The notes: generated by a model not told the origin, from the sequence alone. A stretch of 64,000 nucleotides of DNA from Aspidapion aeneum (GCA_963576565.1 OY755039.1:141181369-141245368), one strand, 5' to 3'; shown: positions 11,111-22,949, counted from the stretch's first letter. Translations and numbers: made by a program.

Positions 11111-11869
11111 GTCAGTACTATAGCCAACCCAGATTTCTTTTATTAAAATCACCATATATTTTCACCTGCCTAGCCCCTTAAGATATGGTTAGAGAAGGCA
11201 TTGTTTTCGTCAAAAATTGTAGTTTTCCTAATAAGTGCGCAAAGTTATGCTTTCCCACACGTGAAAAGTTCGGATGAGCTTTAAGTGCACTCATATCTAC
11301 TATAACTTATGAATCGTGATTTCGGATTTGACATTTGAAATTTGCTCAAAATTTAATTTCCCAAAATATTTAGAAAAAAAATAGTTTTACTGGTATCGCA
11401 ATAAGCTAGGAGGGTGTTGGATCCTTTATTGGTGTATTTAGATAGTTTGGTGATTTGTTTTTTCACATTAGTTTTTTTTTTTCGTTTGGTTGTTACTTTT
11501 AATTTTTAGTAGTTAATTATTTTGCACACAAATTTCACACATACAAAACACTACACAAGAGCTATTTTCCTAACTACTGCGGAAAATATCTTTTTCCACA
11601 CGTGATGGTAGTCAATAGTCATTAGATACTAAGTTTCAACTATTCTATTATTAATTTTCTTTAAAAAAGTAGATTTTCAACACTCAAAATGGTGAGAAAA
11701 CCAACAATTTATTGTAAACTTATGCCGTTTTCGAGCAACACTGCTCTCGACTAAGGTCACTGATCGTCAAGCTTGCTTGCTCGACGATTAGTGTCCTTAT
11801 TCTCGACTCCTAAATGAGGCTCTCCTAGCGGGATCAAAAGCGCTTTTACGATATAGTCCAGTCATTATA

Positions 11870-12425
11870 GAATTTTAGCTTGCAAACGGAGGTCTAGTCG
11901 TGATTTTGACATATGTTGTTGACATTGGAGTCCTAAAAACAAATTTGAGTTTTCGACCTGGGGGGCCCGGCTCCCCCCGCCATTTTGGATTTAGTGTGCA
12001 AAAAAGGCTTTTTTTTAATTACTTGATTACTGTACGTTTTAGAAAAAAAGTTTTAAACAAAAGTTGAAGAAAATTAAATTTCCTACAAGAACGCTTTTAC
12101 ACATTTTTTGTCAGGCGAAGGGTTTTCTAGGTATGACGCTAAGCATTTGGCCGCTATTTTAAAACATAATTTTTTTTCGTGGTCTTAAAAAATAACCCCA
12201 ATTTATGGATGCCAATTAAGTGCTAACCGTGGTGATCCGTGCCCAAAGGTCAAAAACTCAAAAAAATGTAAGACTCCATTATTAAGAACATATGTCAAAA
12301 TCGCGACTACACCACCTTTTGCAAGCTGGGCGTCTTTTTTCGCTCTAATAACTGGCGTAATAAACCCTTTAATAAAATGTTTGTTTTTGTTTGAAAAATT
12401 AAAAAAAAAAGCCAAACAACGAATT
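11870..12425. mobile_element. Inverted-repeat element, short relative of the one at 50.1-52.0 kb
   Basis: Left part with gacatatgttgttgacattg and ggagtcctaaaaacaaattt, and an inverse of the same near 12270-12350. Shares ccattttggatttagtgtgc with 50880-50905 and 51675-51710. Non-coding. Confidence 0.65.
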
Positions 12426-12915
12426 TTAAGAATTGTGATAACATTTGTGCGCAGCAGATATTTCTTGATTCAACAACAAGAAATCCTACAAATATTTTTT
12501 TTCGTCTTCAGAACTTGACCTAAGTTATAAAAACTCTTCCAATACCATTATTTCGAGGTTTTCTATTGATTTTGTTGCACAATACAAAATGAAAAAAGTA
12601 GGTTTATGTTTATTGTTTTGATCCAAACCGTTGATCCGTCTCAGGACTGAGAGCAAGCTAGATCGACCCGCGCGAGATTTAAAAGCAAGTGTTTTGCCTA
12701 ATCGAACAAAGAAATCTCAGCAGGAGCGACGCGACGTTTAAATGTTTAAAACGAATCTTTTTGAGATTGATCTCAAATCGCTCGGAAGCGGTTTTTGAAA
12801 GTTGGTCGAAAACGGTATTATTGCCCAGTCATATTAGGAATTAACCTGGAAAAATAGGTGTAAGTTAGATTTTTCTATAATTTTTCCTTAGCGTCTGTGC
12901 CACATCCTCACATAT

Positions 12916-14225
12916 TTATTATTTAGTCGGTTTAGAACGTTTTTCTACGTTGTCCGACGCCTATTCTCCACCTCCTTCGATCCTGACAATCATCTTATGT
13001 CAGATTTTTTTGACTCATTGATCTTTGGATTGACTGTTGCCATTCTAGTTTAGGACGCCCTCTTTTTCTGCGCCCTATTGGTTGCCATTCTAGGACCTGC
13101 TTTGGTAATCTTTCGTCGTTCATCCGTTGTACATGGCCGTACCATATCAGTTGTCTTTTAGTGATGTCATCCGTTATGCTCCCTTCGATTCCCATTCTTT
13201 CTTTTATGATCTCATTTCTTATGTGATCTGTTCTAGATATTCTCATTGATCTTCTTATTGCATCCATTTCGACACTTTCCATTTTTGTTTTGTATTTTTC
13301 TGTTACGCGACAAGTCTCTATTCCATACAACAGCGTGCTTTTCACCATTGTTTCATATATGTTAAATTTTACATTCTTTTTTATCTCTCTGCTCCATAAA
13401 ATACTGTTAAGACATCCAACAACCTTTTTTGCTTTTACTATTCTTTTTTCCAGTTCTTTACAGTCTGTTCCTGTCTTATCAAATGTGACACCCAAGTATA
13501 CATACTCATTGCATGGAGATATTACTTGTCCATTGTCTAGTTCTAACTCACTGGATTCGTTTCCAATACATAAGTACTGTGTCTTGTCCACGTTCACTGT
13601 TAATCCCCACTTTTGGTATTCTTCCATTAACTTTCTCATCATATACTCCATGTCCTCTTTATTATTAGCTACAATTACTTGGTCGTCAGCAAACTGTAGT
13701 GTGTATATGGTAAATCGGTCTTTAAGTTGTATTCCCATGCCGTGCACTTTCCGTTTCCAGTTTTTTAAAGCTACTGCGATATATATTTTAAAAAGAGTTG
13801 GAGAACTACAACATCCCTGTCTTAAGCCTTTTGTTACCAGGAATTCTTTTCAAAGTCGATTTCCAATTTTAATTTTAGATTTTGACCCTTTGTATAGTTC
13901 TTTTATCGCTTTTATGTATGTATGATTGATATTAGTCTGCTCTAGCACTGTCCATAGTTTTTCTACTGGAACGGTATCATATGCTTTTTGTAGGTCCACA
14001 AAGGTAACATGAGTCTCTATATTTCTGGCGCTCCTTTTCTCAATTACTTGTTTAAGACAAAAAACATTATCACTACAAGATCTGCCTGCACGAAACCCAC
14101 TTTGCTCTTCTTCTTCTTGTTCATGAAAATCCTTCTCTATTAGATCTCTAAGAATCCTACCGTACAATCTACTGAGAGTACTAGTTACTGAAATTCCTCT
14201 GTAATTGTTGCAATCCAGCTTGTTT
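12916..14225 (-). mobile_element. RTE-like LINE, 5'-truncated, with 10-bp target duplication
   Basis: The - strand reverse transcriptase starts at NNYRGISVTSTLSRLYGRIL and continues through FRAGRSCSDNVFCLKQVI, VTFVDLQKAYDTVPVEKLW, LQFADDQVIVA and the tail RRKRGRPKLEW. A frameshift near 13850 separates 14167-13850 from 13747-12995. It is related to, but clearly different from, the LINE at 3340-5868. CCTCACATAT occurs at 12906-12915 and again at 14226-14235 as the target duplication. The 5' half of the element, including the endonuclease, is missing. Confidence 0.88.
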
Positions 14226-14267
14226 CCTCACATATGCTCCGCCAAAATCCTCCTTGAGCTTCGCTAG

Positions 14268-14583
14268 ATATAAAGCCCGGTCTAGACATACCATTTTACC
14301 TTACGTCTTGTCTGTTCAGTCAACACGGATCAAGTAAAACTTTGTGTGTAGACTGAAAAACGGACGTTTTACTTGAACTGATTTAAGACGGAAGACCGCC
14401 TAGAGAACTGACCGGATCACGCATTGTTTTCCAATAAAACGATCGTTTTATACCAAAAACTGTTCTAAAAACGTACGTTAAAACTATCAAGTGTGTACGC
14501 TAGTCTTTCAACCGTGATACTTGACTCTTTTGACAGACGGGCAAGACGTAAGGTAAAATGTTATGTCTAGACCAGGCTTAAGG
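14268..14583. mobile_element. 316-bp MITE with long inverted termini
   Basis: Left end GGTCTAGACATACCATTTTA and CCTTACGTCTTG; the right end contains the inverse, CAAGACGTAAGG and TAAAATGTTATGTCTAGACC. The arms are about 40 bp. Non-coding. Confidence 0.85.
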
Positions 14584-15027
14584 CCATAAATGTTCTAAAA
14601 ATTAGTTTTTTGCGATTTTCTCGAAAACTAATAACTTTTTCAAAAAAGTCAAGAGAGAAAATATACGCAAAATAATATCATAGCGATGCTCAAGGGGGAT
14701 TTTGGCAGAGAATATGCGGAGATGTGTTCCACATGCTAAGGAATAATTAACAAAAATCCAGCTTGCACCTATTTTTTTCCAAGTTTTCAGAGTTTTTTCA
14801 CCTAATATAATATAATTATTGTAAATAATATTTTATATTGTTAAAACCTATTTTTTTTTTAAAACAACGAATTTTGAATGGGAAAGGACAAGAATAGCAC
14901 TCTGTGTATAATAACACGTTAGTCTTAAAATTCTGTGATACCTATGTCCAAAAAAAAGTAGTTTGTAGTGGAAAGATAGATAGGTAGTGTAAAAAAATGT
15001 TTTTTAAAGCTTTGTAGTATGTAGGTA

Positions 15028-15997
15028 AGGGTGGATCAAATATAAACAAGCCTTTTAAACCTACTAACGGAAAAGTCATTCAAGATGAACGTGGCCGTTA
15101 TAATTTTGGAGGAGGGATGTTCAGCAGCATGTAGGCGGCTGGTAGTGCCGCGATGCTCATTTGGCCAGGATCAATCGCAATGAGCGAGAAGAAGGTACAC
15201 AACAGTGTTGCGCAAAGAATAATCATTAAATTTCTTACACGCGAGAACTTAAGACCTGCTGAAATTCGACACAGATTGCAAGCACAGTTCGGAAATAAAA
15301 CGCTTTCATGGGTACCTGTAAAAGCTTGGTGTAAAGCAATTAACGACGGCCGTGAGCGTGTCGACAACGTGAGTCACCCACGTCAACGACGGCCGTGAGC
15401 GTGTCGACAACGTGAGTCACCCACGTCGTCCGCGTACCATCATTTCTACAGGCAAAGTTTTAGCCGCCGTTTTCTGGGACTAGAGAGGAGTTTTGTTGGT
15501 CGATTTTTTGCACGAACGAATAACTAAAAACGCGGCTTACTACTGCAACTTACTCGACCAGGTAAAGTTTGATTATCGCCAAAAGAGGAGAGTAGACCCC
15601 ATCCAAGACGTGTTGCTAATGCATGACAACGCTAGACCTGATACGGCAACTTTAACACAGGCCAAAATCAATTAAATGCACTGGACTGAGTTGGAATACC
15701 CTCCATACAGTCCAGATTTGTCACCTTGCGATTTTCATATGTTTGACCCACTCAAAGATTCACTGGGAGGCGAGCAATTTCAGACCAATGAAGAGGTGGA
15801 GGCATTCATGCGCAACTGGTTAGATACCCAACCAGCCTCCTTTTGTGAAAACGGGATTCAGACACTGTCAAGCCGTTGGGAAAAGTGTATTAACAATGAA
15901 GGGGGATGTGTAGCAAAGTAGATAAAAATTCTGTTTTGTGTCATGTTTCTAAATAACTAGTTTATAAACAAAGGCTTGTTTATATTTGATCTACCCG
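15028..15997 (+). mobile_element. Mariner element, internally deleted and dead
   Basis: The 28-bp termini (GGATCAAATATAAACAAGCC on the left, inverse on the right) are flanked by TA. The + strand encodes an N-terminal helix-turn-helix region (NSVAQRIIIKFLTRENLRPA), then VLAAVFWD, LMHDNARPDTATLTQ with the second catalytic aspartate, and YPPYSPDLSPCDFHMFDPL with the third. The segment with the first catalytic aspartate is deleted, a stretch of about 45 bp is tandemly duplicated at 15340-15425, and in-frame stops occur at 15481 and 15673. It cannot move by itself. It lies in the third visible intron of the RING gene. Confidence 0.93.
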
Positions 15998-16299
15998 TAA
16001 TATTAGGCTAGATTTTGTAACTATGTATAGGATATAGTGTGGATTTTAGTTTATGTAATAACTATTTTTGGGCTAGAGCACTATAGACACACAAGCACTG
16101 GCGTCCATCTTGGTTTTTGGTTAGCTTTCTCACTAAAATTCTGGTGGAGGTAATTTTTTTTTTTTTCCTTATTTTCAATTTTTTTAACACTTTGCATGAA
16201 TGTATTCTTTAAGACATTACAATTCACATTCAAAGCACTATCAGACCAGGAGCCATATAGAAATGTTGAAAATGAAAAAAAAAATGTTGAACCGTAATT

Positions 16300-16790
16300 T
16301 GGTCGAAAATAAAACAATCGAAAACAGAATAGACGAAAATAAACTAACTAATTTAAACGAAACGTAGTTTTGTCGATCCGTAAAATTGTCGAAAATAATA
16401 TAGTCGAAAATAATGTAGACGAAGGATAATTTCGTCGATTCGTAAAAATGTCGAAACGTAAAAGCATAGAAACGGAGTTAGGTCGATTCGCAGATTGATC
16501 AAACCACAAAAAAATCGAATCGCAAAAAGGCCAAACCGTAAAAAAGTCGAAAAATAAAAAATTCGAAATTTAAAGAAAAGAAAGCAATTCAAGCGAAACG
16601 TATTTTTGTCCATCCGTTAAATTGTCGAAAATAATAGTCGAAAACAATTTAAACGAATCGTAATTTCGTCGATCCGTAAAAATGTGGAAAATAATATAGT
16701 CGAAAATTAAACGCGCGATACGCAATGGAGAAGAGAGGCAAAATCATCGAAACCTAAAATGGTCGATTAGGGAACCCGTCGATTCTATAA
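16300..16790. repeat. Degenerate GTCGAAAATAA minisatellite, left arm of a fold-back
   Basis: Dozens of imperfect units built on gtcgaaaataata, cgatccgtaaaa and gacgaa. Inverse units (ttttcgac, acggttcgac) occupy 18745-18960. Spacing is irregular and units are variable, so it is not a CRISPR array. Confidence 0.8.
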
Positions 16791-16818
16791 CAGCAGTTGC
16801 AAAAAACTTGCCAAGTGT

Positions 16819-17764
16819 ACAGGGTGTCCCAAATTGGGCACTTTTAGGGGGTTTAAGGTACTTGTAGGGGAGACAGAGAAAAACTGACCACGCTTTGCGA
16901 GGCTCAAATTTCAAGAGAAGACTTATAGTGAAAACGGCATTTTGAAATATCGTCTTATCTTTGAGCTACGGGGGCTTTTTGAAAAGTCTGCATTTTGGAA
17001 GGGGATCTATAACTTCGTTATTAGTGGAAATTTTGATTTAGAGTAAATTGCAATTTTATAGACTTTGTCACGAGGAATTCAACCGCTAAATAAAATTTTA
17101 ACTATTACTTTTAGTTTTTGAGATATGACATAAAGTTGCATTTTTTCTTATCGAATGGCCTATATTTTAATTAATTTTCGAATTCGTCATTGAATTCTTT
17201 TCAAAATGATGTATCATATGTCATAGTTTGATTGAGCGGTTTAGGAGATAATTCAAGTATTTTATTTTTATCTAATGTGCGTTGAATGACGTCATGCGCC
17301 ATGAAAGCCTTGCGGTCAAATCCTACTTTTCTACTTGTTGAAACCGCTCAATCAAACTATGACATATGATACATCATTTTGAAAAGAATTCATTCACGAA
17401 TTCGAAAATTAATTAAAATATAGGCCATTCCATAAGAAAAAATGCAACTTTATGTCATATCTCAAAAAGTAAAAGTGACAGTTGAAATTTAATTAGGTGG
17501 GTGAATTCCTCGTGACAAAGTCTATAAAATTGCAATTTACTCTAAATCAAAATTTCTACTAATAACGAAGTTATAGACCCCCTTCCAAAATGCAGACTTT
17601 TCAAAAAGCCCCCGTAGCTCAAAGACGAGACGATATTTCAAAATGCGGTTTTCACTATAAGTCTTCTCTTGAAATTTGAGCCTCGCAATGCGTGGTCAGT
17701 TTTTCTCTGTCTCTCCTAGAAGTACCTTAAACCCCCTAAAAGTGCCCAATTTGGGACACCCTGT
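16819..17764. repeat. 945-bp near-perfect palindrome with ACAGGGTGTCCC ends
   Basis: The left arm 16819-17243 and right arm 17339-17764 are inverse copies with only scattered mismatches, around a spacer of about 95 bp. The ends are TACAGGGTGTCCCAAATTGG and its inverse. Related but diverged ends appear at 33430-35350 and 9790-9900. Non-coding MITE-like fold-back in the RING-gene intron. Confidence 0.93.
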
Positions 17765-17898
17765 ACTGTTACATCATACTAAGGCGGCAGGGTAGTGCCG
17801 TGATATGGTCGACGGCTTCACATGCATAAGGTACCAGGTTCGCGTCTCGAACAACGATGCAAAAACAAAAAAAAAATCCGTCGCCCTGTCGCCCACTT

Positions 17899-18400
17899 CC
17901 TTTTCAGCGTTCAACAGTCCTCATCGAATTAGCGTGCGATGCGCACAAAATATAAGTTGACCTTAAACATACGCAGGTGTAGTCCAGGAGCCGACACGCA
18001 GCCAGCCGAGGAACCAGGAATAATAACCAAGGAGCCTGCATAAGTGCTATATGGTCGGTACCAGGATGGTGCCAGCATAAATCTACTACAGTCAACTCAC
18101 GACGACCACGACTGTTTAATATTTTGTTTAACATATTTACTGCAAAGCGGACCGAACCGAACTCTTCTGTGCGACTGTTGCACTGAAAAGGAAAGAAGTC
18201 TCCCTGCCCTCGACAAAGAGGTGCCAAGCAAAATTAAGTCCTCTTAGAGATAAAAAACTAGCATCCTAAGGGGCACGTGCATCAGTTTGGTATATGGTGT
18301 ACGGACAAATCGGGGTTTGCGAAAAGGGCGCGCCGTGTGCCTAGTCGCTAGACCGAAAATGGTCTCCCCACCACTACTACTACACTACATCATACTAGTC
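17899..18400. repeat. Repeat R18, left copy of an inverted pair around RING exon 4
   Basis: Contains tagtccaggagccgacacgc, gccgaggaaccaggaataat and tagtcgctagaccgaaaatg. The inverted partner lies at 21001-21420. The open frames here are incidental. Confidence 0.85.
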
Positions 18401-18744
18401 TCACTTAAGAGCCTATCCAAACCTAACCTGTCAGCGCCAGTTCAACGAATTTAGCTAAAATATATGGCAACATCACACATTTCGTCGTTGATCTTACAAA
18501 CTGACATAACTCATTTATTGTAATTTTACAAGAGAGCAATTTCAAGTCTTAGGGAAAGTTTATATTGGATTTATATCAGTGAAAATGTTCTTGGATCTAA
18601 TGATTTTTGTGCTATTCAAAGGATTTTTATGAGTAACGACACTTTGTGAGATGAAAGAACGACACAAATAAGGTTATTATGGTCTTAACTATCTCAAAAC
18701 TGCATTTTATTGAGATACGTCAGTTTGTAAGATCAACGACGATT

Positions 18745-18960
18745 TATTTTCGGCTTCTATGGTTCGATCTTTTTGCGTTCCGTTTGCGTCTCTGCTACAT
18801 TGCGCTGCGCGCGTTTAATTTTCGGCTATATTATTTTCGACAATTTTGGAGATTGACAAAAATACGTTTCGCTTCTCTTTTATTTTTCGACATTTTTACG
18901 GTTCGACCTTTTTATGATTCGATTTTATTACGATTCGATCATTCTGCATTCTGGGTAAGA
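18745..18960. repeat. Inverse GTCGAAA minisatellite, right arm of a fold-back
   Basis: Units such as attttcggc, ttattttcgac and ttacggttcgacc are the inverse complements of the units at 16300-16790. Confidence 0.7.
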
Positions 18961-19454
18961 TGGGGCATGACAATTTTGGGTATTTTCAAAAGAAATGGGT
19001 TTGAAATATCTCTGTCAAGTAATCGAAAACCTAAATTTAAAACTTTCTGAGATATTGCCATTCAAGGCTAAATGTATCTCAAAAACCACTAATTGGATCT
19101 AAATTTGTTTTTTGTTTTTTAGTATAATGGGCTTTACTATGACACCCGTCAAAAAAAGGTACGGTGGAGGTACCCTAAAAACTTGATTGAAAAAACATAA
19201 ATTTTTTAAGCTGACATCATTCTTTTTACAATTATTGTTACTTTGATTTGGTGTAATGGCACCATTTTAACGAAATAATACAAAAACTAGCAGCGTTTAG
19301 GAAAAAAGCGTGGGGAGGACGGCATATTCCCCATCTTGCTCCGGACGGCCATTGAGCTACCGACGGCCCTGGTCTTCCCCATTTAAATATTTTTTTTATA
19401 CATATTTATCATTATTTGACATAGTTTTGACGTAAATTATATCCATGTTTCCAG

Positions 19455-19610
19455 TTTACCGGAAGCTTGGAAAGCATCTTGCAGATAGACACGGTCCAAG
19501 AACTCAATTCGGGCCAGGACAACCAGAGTGGGGGCAACCAGTCTTTGACTGGCCGCAGGCAGATCAGTCCTTTGCCCGAGATCCGAGCTGTGATACTTTC
19601 AGAACAACAA
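19455..19610 (+). CDS. gol: Goliath-family RING E3 ligase, exon (C-terminal tail)
   Basis: This exon has 52 codons, phase 0 at both ends, a tttccag acceptor and a gtaagc donor. It encodes a polar tail beginning FTGSLESILQIDTVQEL, rich in Q, N and S, with no recognisable domain. Such tails are poorly conserved in the family. The GC content and codon use stand out from the AT-rich surroundings, which supports a genuine exon. Two inverted copies of a repeat lie on either side (17.9-18.4 kb and 21.0-21.4 kb), and a Penelope-like element starts about 115 bp downstream of the donor. Confidence 0.82.
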
Positions 19611-19721
19611 GTAAGCGACATCTTTCGTTTTATTTCGTTTTCACTTATTGGATCTGTCCGCTTTGCAGACAATTTGCCAGGTCATCATTGCCCGGGACAT
19701 AATTCACCGACTCTCACATTG

Positions 19722-20870
19722 TTTGAAATTCGTAGACAATGATTGAGTAGAAGTAAAATTTCGGACTTCCATTGTCTTTATTTATTTTAAATACGACGTT
19801 TCGGTTAGTAAGTATCTCTAAACGTTTTCAAGTGTAAACTAAACAATCCAGTCTACAAGCCTACTTATACTACTTGGTGTGCTGTCAGGTGTGATGGCCC
19901 GCCCCCCTTTTTTCATTCTTAGACACTTGTTTTCCTTAAGGAGTGGTTTCCATAAGTTGTCCGTGCTTGGTTGTCTGAAAACTTCTTTATTCTGCATTAT
20001 AAACGCAGCTTCAATAAACTTTCGTTTTCGCCAATGTGACTCCTTATGCAATACTTTAGCTTCAGATCATTGAATCCTGTGATCATTTGACCATGCATGA
20101 TCTGCTAAACTGGATCTTTCAATATCCCCCAATTGGGCACTTCTTTGATGTTCATTTACTCTAACCTGAAGAGGGCGTTTTGTTTTACCTACATATAGTT
20201 TACCACACTGACAGGGGATTTGGTAAATAGATTCCTTATTATTTGAGGGATTTTCTAGTTTTATTTCAGTGACAAAACTCCTTATTGTATTTTCAGATGA
20301 AAATACTGTTTTTATATTATAGTGTTTGGCTATTCGTCTTGTTTTCGGAAATCCCTTGAACATATGGCATGTTTCTAACATCCAACGGATTATTATTTTG
20401 AGAATTTGCTACATTTGATTTGTGTTTAATTTTAGAGATCGTTGAGTTTATTAATTTTTCGGAATAATCATTCTGTTGTAAGTCCTTTTTAATGTTGTAG
20501 ATTTCGGTGATTAATTCTTCATTATTACTCTTAAATAAAACTTCTTATAACTCCTTGTTTTGTAGTAACAGAATAATTAGACCTAAAATTTAGGTACTGT
20601 TCCGTGTGTGTAGGTTTCCTATATACAGTGGTTTGAATGTTTCTGTCTATTCGTTTGAAAAGAACATCCAAAGTTAAGGCCGAATCGTTTTCCAATTTCC
20701 ATGGTGCATTTGATTGTTGGTCGAATTCTGTTCAGATGGTGCAGAAGATTCTGCAGTACGTCATCATTTTCCGGCCATATAATAAATGTGTCATCTATGT
20801 ATCGTAGCCATAGTTTTGGCTTGGCAACACCATCAGAAAGACACATGGAGAGGAACTGCTCTGAAGAAGA
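19722..20870 (-). mobile_element. Penelope-like element fragment with GIY-YIG domain
   Basis: The - strand frame starts in the reverse transcriptase palm (WLRYIDDTFIIWPENDD, with the catalytic YIDD) at 20846 and continues with frame breaks. It ends in a GIY-YIG-type endonuclease: YQIPCQCGKLYVGKTKRPLQ and RVNEHQRSAQLGD at 20381-20067. The terminal sequence (aaaatttcggacttccattg, acgtttcggttagtaagtat) matches the element at 55056-56186. It is truncated at its 5' side near 20870. Confidence 0.88.
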
Positions 20871-21000
20871 CTAAAAATATGGTGGAAACGTCAGCAAAAT
20901 TCAATTGTCTTTCGAATACGCTCAGTTCTAGACCTATGAACCTCTTGACCTGAAAATCAGGATCTGTTAAAAACGAGTATAAATCACGTAGAAATTAGTA

Positions 21001-21420
21001 GTAGTAATAGTGGTGAGGAGACCATTTTTGGTCTAGCGACTAGGCCCTTTACGCAAACCCCGATTTCTCCGTACACCATATACCAAACAGATGCATGTGC
21101 GCCTTAGGATGCAAGTTTTCTTTCTCCAACAGGACTTAATTTTGCTTGCCACCTCTTTGTACTTCGTAGCAAATATATACAGTGGACTCACGCTTTTACA
21201 TCCCTTCCGAAAGGTGGTCCTGCTACGACTTGCATCTATCTAACATCGCTAACATCGCTATCGTCCCTGCAGAACTTGGTTATAAACGATAGACTTCTTG
21301 CCTTTTCAGCGCAACAGTCGTAGTCTATGTAGCAGTTATAGCAGGCTCCTCAGTTATTATTCCTGGTTCCTCGGCTGGCTGCGTGTCGGCTCCTGGACTA
21401 CACCTGTGTATATTCTTGAT
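21001..21420. repeat. Repeat R18, right copy of an inverted pair
   Basis: Inverse of 17899-18400: gtggtgaggagaccattttt, gcatgtgcgccttaggatgc, cctggttcctcggctggctg. It lies in the last intron of the RING gene. Confidence 0.85.
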
Positions 21421-21429
21421 GCTCAAACC

Positions 21430-22490
21430 TTCATATTTTTCATATTTTCCCCAATGAAGAAACTTCAGTCATGGAATAAGTGTGGAAATTTTTAATATTT
21501 TTCCTAGTCTTGAATTTTCAGTTTCTTTTTTGCCTTTTGTTTTATTATTCTTGTTTGTTGCATTTTTTATGTTAATTAGTTGTTCTAGTCATCCGTGGTT
21601 AGTTCTGAAAAAGTCTAATTGAGCAGGGCTTTTTCATGAACTTTATTCTTTTACTCTGTAATGTTGAGTTTTTTTAAATGTTTGAGCTCGGAATAGGTGT
21701 TTAAAGTATACCAAGTATACTATCGAGTATACTTAAGTTTTCTGTCTTACTAGATGTACAGGGTGTTTTGGTAAATTTCCACAAAGGTCTACTGCACTTA
21801 TTTCAAGAGGTAGAAAATAGGGTGCCTTTTTTCAAAAAATGTAGAGTAGGGCCCAAACCGCTAGAAATTATATATGCTAATATTTGAACAGTGGCTTTAC
21901 CAAATGGTAGTTTATCATATATTTTTGAGTTTAGAATGAAAATATCTATTTCTATAAGTTAAATCATTAACATATTAATTTGTAGGATGTTCCCTAAGAG
22001 ATTTACAGTGTTTGTGTTTTTTTTTATAACTTTTTTTGATGGTATAGGAAGGATAAAGTTTACAACTTTTGCATTTATAATTTTTTTCTATTTCTTTGAA
22101 TAATTGTAGACCTGTAGACCTTGGTTAAAAAACACCTTATACCTTGTTGTAAAATATGCTTTAAAAAATGTGCCTTGTTTTTGTTTGGCCATACCCCATC
22201 GAGGCCTAATTCAACTTGAAAATGTTTGTTAATGCTTTTCTTAATAGATAAAATTAAGAAATATATATTTTTGCTTAGTAAATGAGTTTTCCTAAAAAAA
22301 AGTTAGGTTTGACATAGCAAGCCATTTGGTAGAGGATCCAAAAAAAACTTAATTTTTTATTCTTATTTCCTTCATATTTTGTTGTCTTAATTTCATATTT
22401 TTCATAACTTTATTAAAAAAGTTCATATTTTTCATATTAGTTTGCTGTTTACCTGTTGAGAGCCCTGAAATTGGTATATTAAATTTGTTT
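21430..22490. other. Intron with a decayed MITE end
   Basis: No exon seen. A tacagggtgttttggtaaat end starts at about 21757 and marks an old MITE. Several 'tttcatatttttcat' repeats lie just before the last exon. Confidence 0.5.
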
Positions 22491-22499
22491 TTTTTTCAG

Positions 22500-22805
22500 C
22501 GTCAAAGATTTTTCGATCAGCCCCCCGACGACGACAGCTCGAGGGCGTCAACCCCCAATGAAATGACGCCCAGTTTGACCCCCCAGCAGAAATCGGGGGG
22601 TCCGTTATTCCCCCCGGTGGTATTCCAAGCCTCAAATCAAATCGTCACTCAGGAATTCTGCATCAATTGTCGTGCTGCGAGACAGTCCAGCGTGTCTTCT
22701 CTTGATAAAATCGGGAGAATGGACAAAAGCATGGAAAAAATTGATAAATTGGATAAACCAGAGCCGTCCACGTCCAAAATTTGTGAAGAAGGTGATCTAG
22801 TCTAG
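22500..22805 (+). CDS. gol: Goliath-family RING E3 ligase, terminal exon
   Basis: This is the terminal exon: 101 codons and a TAG stop after a strong polypyrimidine tract ending in cag. It starts in phase 0, matching the previous exon. The tail starts RQRFFDQPPDDDSSRAS and is acidic, then proline- and serine-rich. It contains a CINC motif and a run of lysine- and aspartate-containing short repeats (SLDKIG, RMDKSMEK, IDKLDK), and ends EEGDLV. No catalytic domain is present. GC content is markedly higher than in the flanks. The 3' UTR is inferred to run into an AATAAA at 22944-22949. Confidence 0.85.
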   Translation, partial: RQRFFDQPPDDDSSRASTPNEMTPSLTPQQKSGGPLFPPVVFQASNQIVTQEFCINCRAARQSSVSSLDKIGRMDKSMEKIDKLDKPEPSTSKICEEGDLV

Positions 22806-22943
22806 AATAAGTTACTAAACAGGTATTTTATTGGACATAGACGCATTTTGTTGAATTAGATCAGTGCAGCAGCAAAAAAATTTAAAAAATTAAAATTGAA
22901 AACAACGGAAAATGGAAGAAAATATATCGCAGCCAACAGGAAA

Positions 22944-22949
22944 AATAAA
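22944..22949 (+). promoter_or_regulatory. Candidate polyadenylation signal of the RING ligase gene
   Basis: This AATAAA lies about 140 bp past the TAG stop of the terminal exon. It sits inside a repeat-derived segment: a related sequence occurs in inverse orientation near 39420-39500 and loosely near 25960-26050. If it is used, the 3' end of the gene has been supplied by a repeat. RNA evidence is lacking. Confidence 0.35.

Larger units (their letters stand above)
12847..14790. mobile_element. Inverted-repeat host element carrying a LINE and a MITE
   Basis: The left arm (12847-12915, continuing at 14236-14270) and right arm (about 14690-14790) are inverse complements: 'gaaaaataggtg', 'ttccttagc', 'ccgccaaaatcc' and 'cttgagc' recur inverted. 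The left arm is interrupted by the LINE at 12916-14225. A second MITE sits between the arms. Confidence 0.8.

Noticed and set aside
16300..16790. Regular short repeats that might suggest a CRISPR array
   Set aside because: Units vary in length and sequence, there are no distinct spacers, an inverse arm exists at 18745-18960, and the genome is eukaryotic.
18679..19050. + strand open frame of 123 codons
   Set aside because: Composed of the inverse GTCGAAA minisatellite; repetitive FRL/DLF-type residues, no domain.
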